Shown: in pieces, positions 33,946 to 47,200 of the stretch
Layout of the letters: each line of letters starts with the position of its first letter
How positions within the stretch are numbered: position 1 is the stretch's first letter
Origin: Ahaetulla prasina
Taxonomy: Eukaryota; Chordata; Lepidosauria; Squamata; Colubridae
Assembly: GCF_028640845.1 (NCBI RefSeq)
Contig: NC_080540.1
Location: 99,380,061-99,444,060 of the forward strand
Direction of reading: 5' to 3'
Length of the DNA stretch: 64,000 nucleotides
Made by a program: the position numbers and the translations under genes
The notes under the pieces: model-generated
Database searches by the model: none
What the model was told of the DNA's origin: nothing
What the model saw: only the letters and a program-made list of their open reading frames with translations

Positions 33946-34954
33946 TCGTGGTTCATAGCTATTCTATACTTTTTGTATCTTTGATGCTGTTAAATAATAC
34001 ATGATAAATAAGACATGACCTGTGTTCACAGATTCCAATCCATAATTTGGTGCGAATTGAACTAAAGTTACAGTGACCATATTTTCTTGGAAAAAATAAA
34101 GACAAGCCTAGAGAAGAGCTGAATCTGAATGCGGTTCATTAAAAAAAAGTTCACATTTATAATTTTTCTTTGCCAAGGAAAATTCAAGAGAAAAGCAACA
34201 AGAATAAATCAATTACATAAATATAGTGAACAGCTTTCTGAAATAAAGGACTGTCCTTTATAGTAAAGGCATGTGGTTATTAGAACTATAATTAAGCCTG
34301 AGGACATTGGGCTAATGGTAGCTTACTCCATAAAGAATGATGAAGCCAGCAATGGCTAGCACGGCTTGAGAACCAGCCCTTGCTTCTTCTACAGACCATG
34401 CTACAATCTTAAAACACTGATTTCCTGACAGTAAGAGTGTAAATTAGATTAGCATTTCCATAACCAAGGTATATTTTTTTTATTGAAAGGGCCTCAAGAA
34501 CAAAACGCATGATTTTAAAATAATACCTGGCAGTAACTATAAATAACAATGGAAGAGATATTGATGATGTTTGGGATTTTAAAAAATTAAGAATGGACAA
34601 TGATGAACGTTCAATATAACATAAAATATATTTATGGAATTATTATTATTATAATCAGTCTGAAAAAACAGACTGCAGTCAATAAAGAAGAAAGGATCAC
34701 ATTAATTCCTTATGAAAAGACAATGCACATTGTACCAGTCATTTCAAGATTATTATTTTTTTTAAAAAGTGCTATCTGCAGTGAAGGCTTTGTCTTTTTC
34801 TTCTAAGAATATACTGTATGCCTGAGCCAATTTAGCCTTTGTCAATGGGATCTTGTGATGGCTTGCTAGAAATAATCAAAAGGTGCCATTGCTCACATCG
34901 TAAATGATGCTTTGTTAATAGATATTTAGGAAAGCAAGAGCAAATAATAGGGTT
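33946..34954 (-). other. Gene-end interval with candidate SHROOM1 3' UTR
   Basis: AT-rich sequence after the SHROOM1 stop codon. A minus-strand AATAAA at about 34484-34479 is a candidate polyadenylation signal. Nothing else was recognised. Confidence 0.35.
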
Positions 34955-35209
34955 TTAAGGAAGAATACTCTTCTCTAGTCTCTCCAGTTGCTCTTCAAGA
35001 AATTTAACATGTTCCTCAAGGTCCTTTTGTTCAATCAGTAGAGTTATCTTCTCTTGAATAAAGTGTTTGTAGTCCTGGAGCTGATTCTCAGACATGTATT
35101 TGGAAAGAATGCCTGACACCACCCTTTCTCTGCGATCCAAGTTCTCCTTCAAGTCCTTTGCATCTTCCCGCTGCCTGGATAAAAGTCGGTACCGCTCATT
35201 TAAGGATTC
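34955..35209 (-). CDS. SHROOM1: SHROOM1 last coding exon (255 bp, ASD2 end)
   Basis: Acceptor ATATTTGCCTTCAG. Encodes [38 protein letters not shown] and a final coiled coil, ending LEKSILP and stop. Confidence 0.9.
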   Translation of the reverse strand, partial: ESLNERYRLLSRQREDAKDLKENLDRRERVVSGILSKYMSENQLQDYKHFIQEKITLLIEQKDLEEHVKFLEEQLERLEKSILP

Positions 35210-38200
35210 CTGAAGGCAAATATGACCAAAACAGGGTTAATAGGTAAAATATAATGGGATTATAACATAAAGTGAGAATTACTGATTCCTTCTGAGATGC
35301 CTCTGAAAATCCCTTGTATCTTGTGATTAGTGACACCATGTGTAGCAGATAAATTTAAATTTAACTCCTTTTTTTGCTTGACTGAATCCAAGCACATAAG
35401 GGACCAAATTAGATATTTCACCATACTGAAAAGCAGTTGTGGACAGCTGCCACTTAAAGTTTAAAAAATACATTGTTCTTTCAGTTGTTTTTTTAGTTCA
35501 GTTCCATCTCTTTTTCTATTCATTTGGATTTAAAAATGGAAGACAATGTAATTTTAAAGGGTATAATGACAAAAGAAGAAAGGATCTACTTATGTCCCAT
35601 CATGTTCCATCTTCTATCCCAACCCTGTGTAAAGTTTCTTTGGGTCCCCAACCTATCAACAACAGACACAGGCTTCACTTCAGTTCCCTGGGCAACTGGG
35701 AAAAAAGTACCAGGATGTATTTACGAGGTAAGGTAAAGGTTCCCCTCACACATACATGCTAGTCGTTGCCGACTCTAGGGGGCGGTGCTCATCTCCGTTT
35801 CAAAGCCGAAGAGCCAGCGCTGTCCGAAGACGTCTCCGTGGTCATGTGGCCGGCATGACTCAACACCAAAGGCACACGGAACACTGTTACCTTCCCACCA
35901 AAGGTGTTCCCTATTTTTCTACTTGCATTTTTAATGTGCTTTCAAACTGCTAGGTTGGTAGAAGCTGGGACAAGTAATGGGAGCTCACCCCATTACACGG
36001 CAGCACTAGGGATTTGAACCGCTGAGCTGCCGACCTTTCAATTGACAAGCTCAACATCCTAGCCCCTGAGCCACCGCGTCCCTTCAATTTTCGAGGTACA
36101 ACAATATAAAACTCTACAGTATCTTTCCTGGCACTCACTTTTTCCTCAGCATCTGTGTTTTCATCCATTTTCCCCATAGCATTGTGGATCCGGGCAAGGC
36201 GGGTGGAGAGACACAGCAGCAAGTTCACAACTTTCTCTAAATCACCCATGAACATCAGGTAGCGCTCAAACTCATTGGGTTTACATAGATCTCGCACCAG
36301 AGAGTCCAGCACCTTCCCATGAGCAGCATGTTCCAGAGCTTCAGACTGGATAAGTTCCTTCTCATCTTGAAGACTCTGCAATTTCGACTGGATGCTCAAA
36401 ATAAGCTGCTTCTGCAAGAAGAAAAACAGCTGGGAATCTATAACAGGCTGTGCGAATAACCTTGGGAGACAGGAGGAAGAGCTGTGGATTAGACAAAAGA
36501 TATCTCAATCCACATAAGGGAGCACGAGATGAAAAGCACCCAGAAGGGACAATCCCTAGTGGAAAGGAAAAGGAAAAAGAGAGGACTTGCAAACTTCTAT
36601 TTCTGTAACCTCAAAATAAAGGTAGTGTTAGCACTTAATAGTTTTGGTTGCTCGTCTAGACTTCCTTGAAGGACTGGCAGAGCCAGAACTGAATTTAAGA
36701 AAGATATCTTTAAAAGAATCAATGAATTAGGAACTACCTGGATTTTGGAAATACCTTGAGTAGAATAGCATTTTTTTTGACATAGCAGATGTAAGAATTT
36801 GTGGGATTTTTATTGCAATCAAAGATTCTGCTGTTATTTGCATAGTATAAAAAATGTCATTTCTTCTTTAATGAGCTAAACATCGTTAGTAATTTATTAG
36901 TACCAGCTAAGACTTCTTTATTTGTAACTTTGGATCTGATCCAGATCAAAATGGTAGCATGAAGATTTCAGCTTTTTGTTTTTCAGTACCCCTACTGAAG
37001 TACTATTGCTCAGTACTTTGGGCTGAGCAATAGCTCAAGGTTAACTATGGCACCAATGAAGTTTAAAAAGGATCAGCATTATCTTCAATGTCACAGATCT
37101 ACAAATAACATTTTTGTCATGGTTTGGTGCAAGTCACTTTGTATTACATTGGTCTGATTCACCAAGTTGCTTCCTGTGTTACTTAATTCATTCAATTCAG
37201 AGTCATGAACTAATCCAAGAAAGATTTTACAATCTGGCCCTCGAAATATGTTGGAAATATTGGCAAGGAATCCTTAGCATTTTGATCCAACCAATCAGAA
37301 GGACACACAGTTTGGAAAGGCTGTTATAAACTAACATTTTACTTTAAAACATTTGTCCTGTTTTTCTCTGTCACTCAGCAACTATTGGGTGTCTATTTAA
37401 TTTTTTTCTTTTCTGAAAGAAATGTTACAAGAAAATTATTTTATAGTTTGGGCAGGTGAAGCATTGGAAATTCTTGGAAGGTCTTATAAAAGTGGACCTA
37501 TAGTGTCCATAATTCCTCACCTGATGTTCTGACAAAATGGATTGCCATCTCATATAATTTTTGCTTTTAAGTAAATATATTTTCAGCAGGATTTTGTTCA
37601 TTTTTTTTCCAGCAACACAATATGCTTTTACCACAAAATAATTCTATTGAATTCAAGGGAACTTTCCTGTGAATAGACATGTAAAGGTTGTTGTGCCATT
37701 CAGCTACTTACTTTCTTACTTGTGATTCTGTCTACATCAGGAAGACTTTCTTTATTTTCTTTATTTTCATTCATTTCATTTATATGAAACATCTCGTCTT
37801 CCGCTCTGTATCCAAACTCATTTGCAGTTCCATGATATGGATCTGTTCCACACTCATTGCTTCTTTGGCTGCAAAAATTAAACACTTACAACATTATCAC
37901 CCAAACCATGTGATGAACAATTAGCCAATAGAGAAGTTATTGTTCAAATAGATGGTTTATTCTAGACCAGGGATGGCTAACCTTTTCTGGACCGAGTGCC
38001 CAAAGACCGTGTACGCGCTTGTGGATTTGCATGTGCACACCTGAACCCCCAAAATGCGTACCCTCCACATGCCCCCCGCAGGGCCCCCCTGTGTGTGCAG
38101 GCCCACGCACATGCACCCCACGCATGCGCCCCGCAACCCTGCATGCGCAGCAGAGACCCAAAGACCAGCTGGCTGGCGGGAGGCACACACACATGTGCAG

Positions 38201-41200
38201 CAGAGCTGAACTGGGGGGGCCGGCTCATGTGCCATCAGAGAGGGCTCTGCGTGCCACCTGTGGCCCGCGTGCCATAGGTTCGCCATCATGGTTCTAGATC
38301 ATTTTTCTTCCAAGCACTTAAATTGATCCTTAAAAATATGTACCACATCCACGATCCTATCTAATGTTTTTATGGGTATCAGAGACAGAATGGTATATGC
38401 TTGTTTCAGTATTTCCCAGTGCAACATAGGCAGTGGTGGGTTTCAAGTAACTTAACAACCGGTTCTCATCCCTAATGATTTCTTCCAACAACCAGTTTGC
38501 CAAACTGCTCACAAAGTTAACCGGTTCTCCCCAAGTGGTGCAAACTGGCTGAATCCCACCACTGAACATAGATACGTTTTGATTGTTAAGCCATGGACAA
38601 TATTGAGATACTTGCTTTCCTAATGTGGCATATATAGTTTTTAGTGGCCTGGTATGGCTGCTATTTTGCTAGCGTGAGTCAGCAAAAAAGGAGAAAAGGG
38701 GAGAAGAAATTTAGTTCTAGCCATGACGTGTCTTAAAGTTAAACTGGCTGATGAGCTAAATTGGCTGCTGTCCACGATAGTTGTGGGGCAGATGTAGACA
38801 GCGGTCTCATTGGTCCAGCCTTGTAAATAGGTGTTGGGGACTAGAGCTTTAAGGGGTCATGCTGCTGGTGTAACCCAAAATTTGAGAGAAAGGGTAGGGG
38901 AGAAATGAGGGGAGAACAAGGAGAGAAAATGTGAATTACAAAGACCCTTGTAGAAGGGAGTGGCTGGAGACAACAATTGGAGAGTACAGTTGAAGTGACT
39001 GTGCAGAGAAGTTGCTGGTTCCTGAGTCAGAAGGGGAAAAGAAAAGTTAACATGCAATTTAGAATAGAATAGAATAGAATTTTATTGGCCAACTGTGATT
39101 GGACACACAAGGAATTTGTCTTGGTGCATATGCTCTCAGTGTACATAAAAGAAAAGATACGTTCATCAAGGTACAACATTTACAACTTTTAAATTTAAAA
39201 AAATTTAAATTTAAATAATTTTAAATTTAAAAAAATTTACTGGAGGAAGAGAAGCAAAATCCCAGAGAGATGGTATCTTCACTCAAGACTCAAGAGGAGA
39301 ATGAGGGAGATGGTTGGCTATGGATGGAGGATTGGAACCTTTGATGAAGTCCTAGTCTGTGGCAAAGGATTGCCATCATTGAAAACTTAAATATACCTCC
39401 AGTTCCAAAAGAACCCAGTCAATTGTGACATCCAATTATACCCACTAATTGATAGGTGTTTATAGTGAGAAGAGTTCTGAAAGAATAATTTTCTTGGGAT
39501 TGAAGCCAGTGCTATAAGGTTGCATTTTCAAAGTTGGAGGTAATATCACAGAAAAAGATACTATCAGCAAGAGAGGAAGAGGAGATCCGATAAAGGAAGA
39601 AACAATAATTTTGCTGCCTGCTGCACCATGCAGTTCCATCAGATGGCAATAGCAATAGCACTTGGACTTATATACCATGTCACAGTGCTTTACAGAATTC
39701 TCTAAGCAGTCAGCATACTGCCCCCAACAATCTGGGTCCTCATTTTACCAACCTCGGAAGGATGGAAGGCTGAGTCAATCTTGAGCTGGTCAAGATCGAA
39801 CTCCTGACAGTGGGCAGAGTTAGACTGCAATACTGCATTCTAACCACTGTGCCACCATGGCTCTTAGATCCTACATGCACACGAAAGAAAAAGATTATAT
39901 AAACACCAGATATTTCTGTCAAAAAATTGCCAAAATTCCTTGTAGCATCATTGCAAACTATCTGATCCGAGATAAGAGTATTTATTCCTCTATGTAATAT
40001 ATTCTACTTTGACTGAATTTCAGACCTTCCACACACAAAACTTGTGCTCTGCTACTGAACTACAGTCTTTCCTTCAGGATAGTGTCACATATTTTAACAA
40101 ATGCTGTATCTCTGATGTTCATGGAAAAACAAAAACAAAACTCCTGAAGAATTACAAATGCTCAAATTTGTTAGCAGGAAAAGCTAGCTACCAGACTCCT
40201 GATTTTTTTGCCATATTAGATTTAACATGGCTCTCCACTGATTGTGCCTATGATATTCATGCACCAATGTATTTTTTCCAGTTACAAACAATCCACAGAG
40301 CTGTTAACATCCATTGTGCTGCACACATTTATCTCTACCCTTACATTCAATTTAAAGTTATGTGCTTCCTAAACTTACTCATTTGCTTGGGCAGATTGAT
40401 TTCCCCCATTCCTTCTGTGAGTCCTCCCTACCACTGAACTGTTCACAGGAAAAAGGCCTTCCATGAGATCATAGACAGTCTTTCTTGAGGGATGAGGCAT
40501 GAGGATGTCAACCAGAGAGCTGTCTTCCGCAATAACCTCCACTGCAAGATGGCCATACTTTTGATCCTGTTGAGATTTTGACTGAGCTATGGATAAAGCT
40601 GTATCTTGCAATGAAAACTGATGCTCCTGTTCATTTTGCGGAACTTTTAAATTTGCAAATTGTTGACTCAAATGTTGAGGTCCTTCATTGTCTAACAGGG
40701 TTGTGCAATTGTCTGTTCTTTCTTCTGACTGATCTGATGCATCTTCTTCCTCTCTGTGCTGCCACTGGGTTCCCCCAGGATCACTGAACACTTCCAAGTT
40801 TTCACTTATTTGTTGCTTCAACTGAGAATTCTTACTGTTTTCTTTGGAGAACGAAGACAATTCAACTTCTTTACTGTGTGAATTCTCTAAGGATTTCTTA
40901 TCCTCTTCACTGTCTGCAGAATCTTCTTTCTTAGACACAGAGAAGCTAGAACAAAAAAGTAGATACAGAATTATACAGTTCTACACAGTCTTTTTTTTTT
41001 AAATTATACTTCTTACGAGCCAATGCATGGGATGTGTTTACAGTGTATAAGGCAATAGTCTCATTCTATTTGTATATTTACAAAGTCAACTTATTGCCCC
41101 CCCCCAACAATCTGGGTCCTCATTTTACCTACCTTATAAAGGATGGAAGGCTGAGTCAACCTTGGGCCGGGATTGAACCTGCAGTAATTGCAGGCTGCTG

Positions 41201-44200
41201 TGTTCTAATAACAGGCTTCTTACCAGCCTGAGCTACTACAGCCCTTATACAGTTCTACACAGTCTTTTTTTTAAAAATTATACTTCTTACGAGCCAATGC
41301 ATGGGATGTGTTTACATGTGACAGTAAGCCACAATATATTTTGTTTAATTTTGGTTTAGGATATTGTATAAACCCAAATATTGTGGTTATATCCCCGGGC
41401 TTCTTTAGATGTCATTTTTCCATTTTTTTAAAAAAAAGTTTTAGAGCTGCACTCTACCATAAGCTCACTTACTTACATACCAAATAGTATATACATTTTA
41501 TACTATAATAATAATAACTTTAAAAAATTAAACATCTTTTCCCAGATGTTATTAATTTGGAAACAGTGTCAAATATTTCTTTGGACAGTCTTGTTTTCGA
41601 TTTCTCATCCACCCAAACTTAATACCATGAAGTTTTGAAGGGTGCAAAAATTCTGTACAATAGCACTGCTGGAACATAATACGAAGTGCCATAAATGCCT
41701 CACATATCTCAATCACATCCTGTTGGAATTAGTATTTTTTCTCAAAAAAAATAAAAATAAAAAGACCACCAGAAGTTAGTTTTAAAAATTCATCTAAAGA
41801 GGTACTTGTATGGATTAATTTAATAGTACTCTTTTACACCAATTATCCAAGCACAGAGCCTGCATAGGAGGTACTTGATGGGACCTGTGTATCTCAAATG
41901 CCTTGTTACTATTACTGACAGTTTCACAGCTGAAATAGGCTTCAGAGTTGCTTCAGAGACAAGACTGAATCCTTTTCTTATCAAAACACTACTTTATTTT
42001 GTAAACAAGTTCACATGTTTAATTCCTTTATTATTTTAAACATTATATTCAAAAACTGCTGAAATGCTGAAGTCAGAAGAACTCATCCAACAAAAGTATT
42101 TTAGTTCCCATTCAATATTTTAAACACATTTCTTGGTTTAGCTTTAGGCTTAGTGATAGTGGCAAATATTCTTGGACTGCAATCATTGTACTAATACTTG
42201 CCTTTAACAATAAGCAGGGGGATGGGGGCGGATGTTGCAAAAAAGGAAATTAGTGTTTGGTTTGCGCATGGTTTAATATAATAGTTATGCTCCTCTTTTT
42301 TTATCCAGGTAAGTTGGAAACTTCATCAGCCATTAACCCCTAATGATTTATAGCACCTTTGACAAGGTCACTAATGCAGGTCACGAGCAAGGAAACAAAA
42401 AGCACCCAGATTACAAGAAGGATTTTTAATGCCATCCTTAGGGCTAAAGTACAGAAACCGTGACAGGAAACTTCAGCCCTCATTTATAATTGAGTACATT
42501 AAAAAAAAAAGTATCTTGGATAGTTTTAAATCTTTTCTTTTCAGGCTTTCGGTAACCTAGGCTGAGCTGCTATTTATAAGTAACAAATGAACTCTGCCAC
42601 CTGTTGATTGCTCATGTCTATAATTCCTTCCATTTTTTTCCTTCACACACACTTCATAATCTCACCCAGGCACTGTTGAAGTGATAGAATTTCTGTTTTC
42701 ATTACTGCTATTTTGGTGTAACAATGATTGGATTACTCTAAAAAATGCTATAGATCACTACTGGGAAAATAACTCTACACTTATCAGCTTTTTTTACCTG
42801 ATAGTTATATCAGATTATCATGTGATTGCTTAATATATATATCATCACATATTTAATATATATTTAATATAATTGCCCTGAGCATTTTCTATGAAATGGC
42901 AAGTTATAAATTTAAAAAATTTTCAAGGCATTTTCTGCTATTGGCTCAACTTGGAAAATGTCCTTTTTGAAATACACAGTTTAAGCATAAGTCTGGGAAA
43001 ACACGGATTGTTTTGATTGCTTATGGTGAAAGAAAGCGGGAAACATACAAGAGAGGTAAGAGGTTCTCTGTGTGGAACAAACCACTTTTTGATAATGCCA
43101 AGTGTCAACACTGGAGAGAGAAAAAATGGAAATGTAAGAAAAGGCAAAAAATAAAAGAAGAAACTAAAAATTAAACAACAGCAGGATGGGAAAGTACAAA
43201 GACTTTTTAAAAAGTATTAAATGATGGCAAAGCGAAGAGGATCTGGAAGCTTCTTTTGGAAGAGAATGCAGCAAATGATTTTCAGAGAACCACAGAAGTA
43301 TATTTAATTAGGATGCACTAATGAAAAGTATGAAAAAGAATCTTTGGTAGAACGATACAGTGAAAGATTAGGGCGAGGGAAAATGCATATGAAAATGCAA
43401 GAAATTTCTTGCACCCTGCATGTAAAGCACATGTCGGAAATCATGTTCATCTCTGCATAAGAAAATTCTAATGACGTCAACTGGCCAGATTTATTATATG
43501 GTCCCATTTACCTGTGGTGTGCAGCATAATATTCATGATCCTGAGATGACGAGGTTGAAAAAGCTGTAGATCTATAGTAATCCTAAAAAAAATAAAAATT
43601 CTGTAAGAAAGTTTCATCATTACAAAGGTTGGGTTTTTTTTATTACTTTTAATCTAAATGTGTTGATATAAAATAACACGTTAGCAACAGGAAATGAGGA
43701 TGTTTGAGGCCAAAGTATTGTACATAGGGACTCTGGTTCAAGAATGTAGATTGCTAAGAATCCAAATAGACATGTTTTCAGTTCAAAGGCAGAAACAAAG
43801 ACTTTGATACCTACCAGACCTAGTGGTATACCCAATAGGAGAAGACCGGGTCAGCTGATTGGCAAGATAGGCTTAACTATGGACCTGTTTTGCCCTGCAT
43901 GGTATTTCAATACTCTGCAAAGCATTTTACCCCTCATTATGAGTCAAACTGGCCACTGGTATAACATTCACCCAAGAAATGCCAACCCTAGACAGAAACC
44001 ACAGATTGTTTCATAATTTCTAAATATAGCAGGTTACACTGAGTCACTAGTCTCTTGGGCCAATTGAAAGACCTCAAAGATTAGACATCTTATATAACCA
44101 AAGTTTGTTGACTAAAGTTTGAGCATGAGAATATTTATGGCTCAGGGATGAAATGAGGGTGTTCTCTAACTTTGGTGGTTTCCTTGCGGACATCTCATTC

Positions 44201-47200
44201 CCAAACAATTGCCATTCATCAGTGTTGATGAATAACTGCAATACTGAGAAAAATTATTTTTACAACTGATAAGAATGCATGATAACAAGGGGAAAGGCTG
44301 GCTGACTTGTACTGAAGGGATCCCTAGGAGGGGATTGGAAGTGGGACTGGTCAAGAAATTCATCTCACACAATAAAAAACAGAAAATCTAAGCAGATGAA
44401 ACATTTGCTTCACACTCCCGGAGCTTACCAGTGAATAATCCCAGACTTATTTCCTAAATAGTGATCACATGGCATCATGTAACTTCGCTACAGGTAGTCC
44501 TCATCTTACAACCATTCATTTAGTGACCATTCAAAGTTACAATGGCACTGAAAAAAGTGAGTTAAGACTGTTTTACACACTTATAACTGTTGCAACATTC
44601 CCGTGGTCACATGATCAAAATCTGGACAGTTGGCAACTGGCATGTATTTATGACTGTGGCAGTGATCACCTTTTGTGACCTTCTGATCAGCAAAGTCATT
44701 GTGGAAGTCAAATTCACTTGACAGCTGTGTTACTAACTTAACCACTGCAGTGAGTCGCTTAACAGTTGTGGCAAGAAAAGTTGTAAAGTGGGGAAAAACT
44801 CACCAAACATCTTAGCAATAGAAATTTTGGCCTCAGTTGTGATCGTATGTTAAGGACTACCTGTATTCAGGGACCAAAGAGGGAAAGGTGCTTAGATCTG
44901 GTTTGGATGGGCTCACTAGGCCTGTTATCCTTAAAAAAGAAGCCAAGAGAAGATGTGGTTTCTCTACGGAACAGCTAATTCAAACTGGAATATTATATAA
45001 CTGATTCCTTCTTGCTCCATCCAGATTGAGCACCTCTCCATCCATAAAATATGTTGTTGTGCAGCTACAATCAACAGCTCTCTCTCTTTCTCTCTGACAT
45101 ACACACATGCATGCATGTACACATGCACACACATGACCAATGGAATTTTTTTTCCACCGTTCGTAACTATGCAGGAAGAAACATACTTGGGGAAGTGGGA
45201 AAGTCACTGCTATGAAGGGGAAAGCTGCAACTTCCCTGAACTCTGTGTTATAATTCACCCAAAGTGTTACTTTGCTTTCTGTTTTTCTTTAGTTCATATT
45301 TACAGACACACAAACAAATATATGAATTAAAGAAAATCAGAAAGCAATGTAAGGTGCTATACAAAAAGCAGAATGTATAAATTAGCCACAAAGTTATTGA
45401 TAATTATGCACATTGTTTAAATAATAAATAAATAGAACATAAGAAACCAGAATTTTACATGAAATGGGAGATCTTAGCCAAAACAATTCTATGTATAAGA
45501 TAAAGAGGAAGGTATTATCTAGTCTCTCATTCTTTCTAAATTTGGCTCTTTAAAAAAAACAACCTATCATGAAAAATCTACCAGTAATCTATTAACTACT
45601 TTATGATATTAAAGTATTGGGAAAGGAAGAATAAAAATATTATAGCAAGTTACTGTTTAAGTCACAGTGATTTTAGTGAAAGAGAAAGTAGTGCAGATAT
45701 TTTCTCTTTCTTTCTGCTCAAACATACTGAAGTTCAATTGACATCATTGGAATTACAGTACAAGTGAGTTAATTTTTCAGACTATGAAATTCATTCATTC
45801 TTCAAGAACATGCTGGAAATAAATGTGACAATGAAGCATAAGTCATGCTTTCCTCCCTGATTTTTTTTCATTCAATGATCACTTCAATATATTGCCTTTA
45901 CACATTCAGACTCATATGTATTAAAGTATACTAAAGGAAAGAGCAAATTATCACCAGAAGTAAATTATGCATTAATAGCTTCATAACTACCTGAACAGGA
46001 GAAGGAACTGATTGGGATCTCTCTCGAACTCTGCTAGAAACAGAATCTGAGTGAAGAAAACTTTGAGCAGGTACATATTTGCTGTTATAGCTTTCTTCAC
46101 TGATAGCAGGCTGTGCTTTTGAATTCAACAGGTCAGACTCCAGTGATCTGACAATACATCTATCAGTTGTGGTGGTTGTGCAGGTTAAAGTAGGGAAGGA
46201 AGAAGGTGGTTCATGAATTCTCCCAGAAGCAGGGAAAGGAAAGGACATATTCTGTGACTTCCTAATGATATCAGGATTGGAACTGTTGTCTTCTGGAAGC
46301 CTCTTTGAACTCAGAATTCTGAGTTGTGAAGTCTGCTGTGACCAGTTCTTTGCCACGGCAGGCTGTTGCCCAATCTTTCGTTCCATGTACTCTAGGAGTG
46401 CATTCTGTTGCAATTGCTTCAGTTCAGCTTTTGAAATGGCTCTGCCTTGATTTTCCAGAGCTTTACTTCTGATTATCCTTATCCCCTGTCCGGTAATTTC
46501 ATCAGACCGGGATCTTGCCTTTTTCTGTCCCCATGATATATTTTGATCCTTCTGATCATCCAATTGATTGAGCTTATCAGGTTCAGAATAAGACATCTTC
46601 TTTTGTTCTTTGGTTGCCCTTTTCCTGGCTCCAATTCGAAGAGTCTGTGGTTTTTTGGATTCCCAGTCTGCATAGGTATTTTCCTGTGGCTTGGTTGGAG
46701 GAATTGATTTGGAGTCCTCATTTGTACTAGATAATGAAAATGATCTTAGATGTTCAATAGATGGCCTTGAAGACGGCTTCTCTTTTAGCCGAACAGGCAA
46801 GCTCATCTGTAAATCCTTCCTCTTAAAAGATGTCTCTCTTAGGACTTTCTGTTGGGCAAATTTAAGTTTTTCTCGGTAGTCATTCTTGAACTTTTCATCC
46901 AAGGAACCTTCATTCTTGTTGACAATATCATCCGCGTGGCTGTTACTGTCTTTTGGCCTTATTCCTGGTTCAGCCAAGCCTGAATGATTGTTCCGTGGAG
47001 ATTTCATCAAAAAGTCTTCATGTTCTTGATCCAGATTTTTATGATTCATAAGGCTGGAATTTCTCCCACCAGAGAGATAATAAAGCAAAGGAGTTGTCTT
47101 TCTGTTTATCTTGATATTGGCAGAGTCATTCTGGGGTTGACTTTCAGCCTTTGAAAAGGGCAGTCTGGGAAAACCAAAAGGCTTGAGCATTTCCTCCTGT

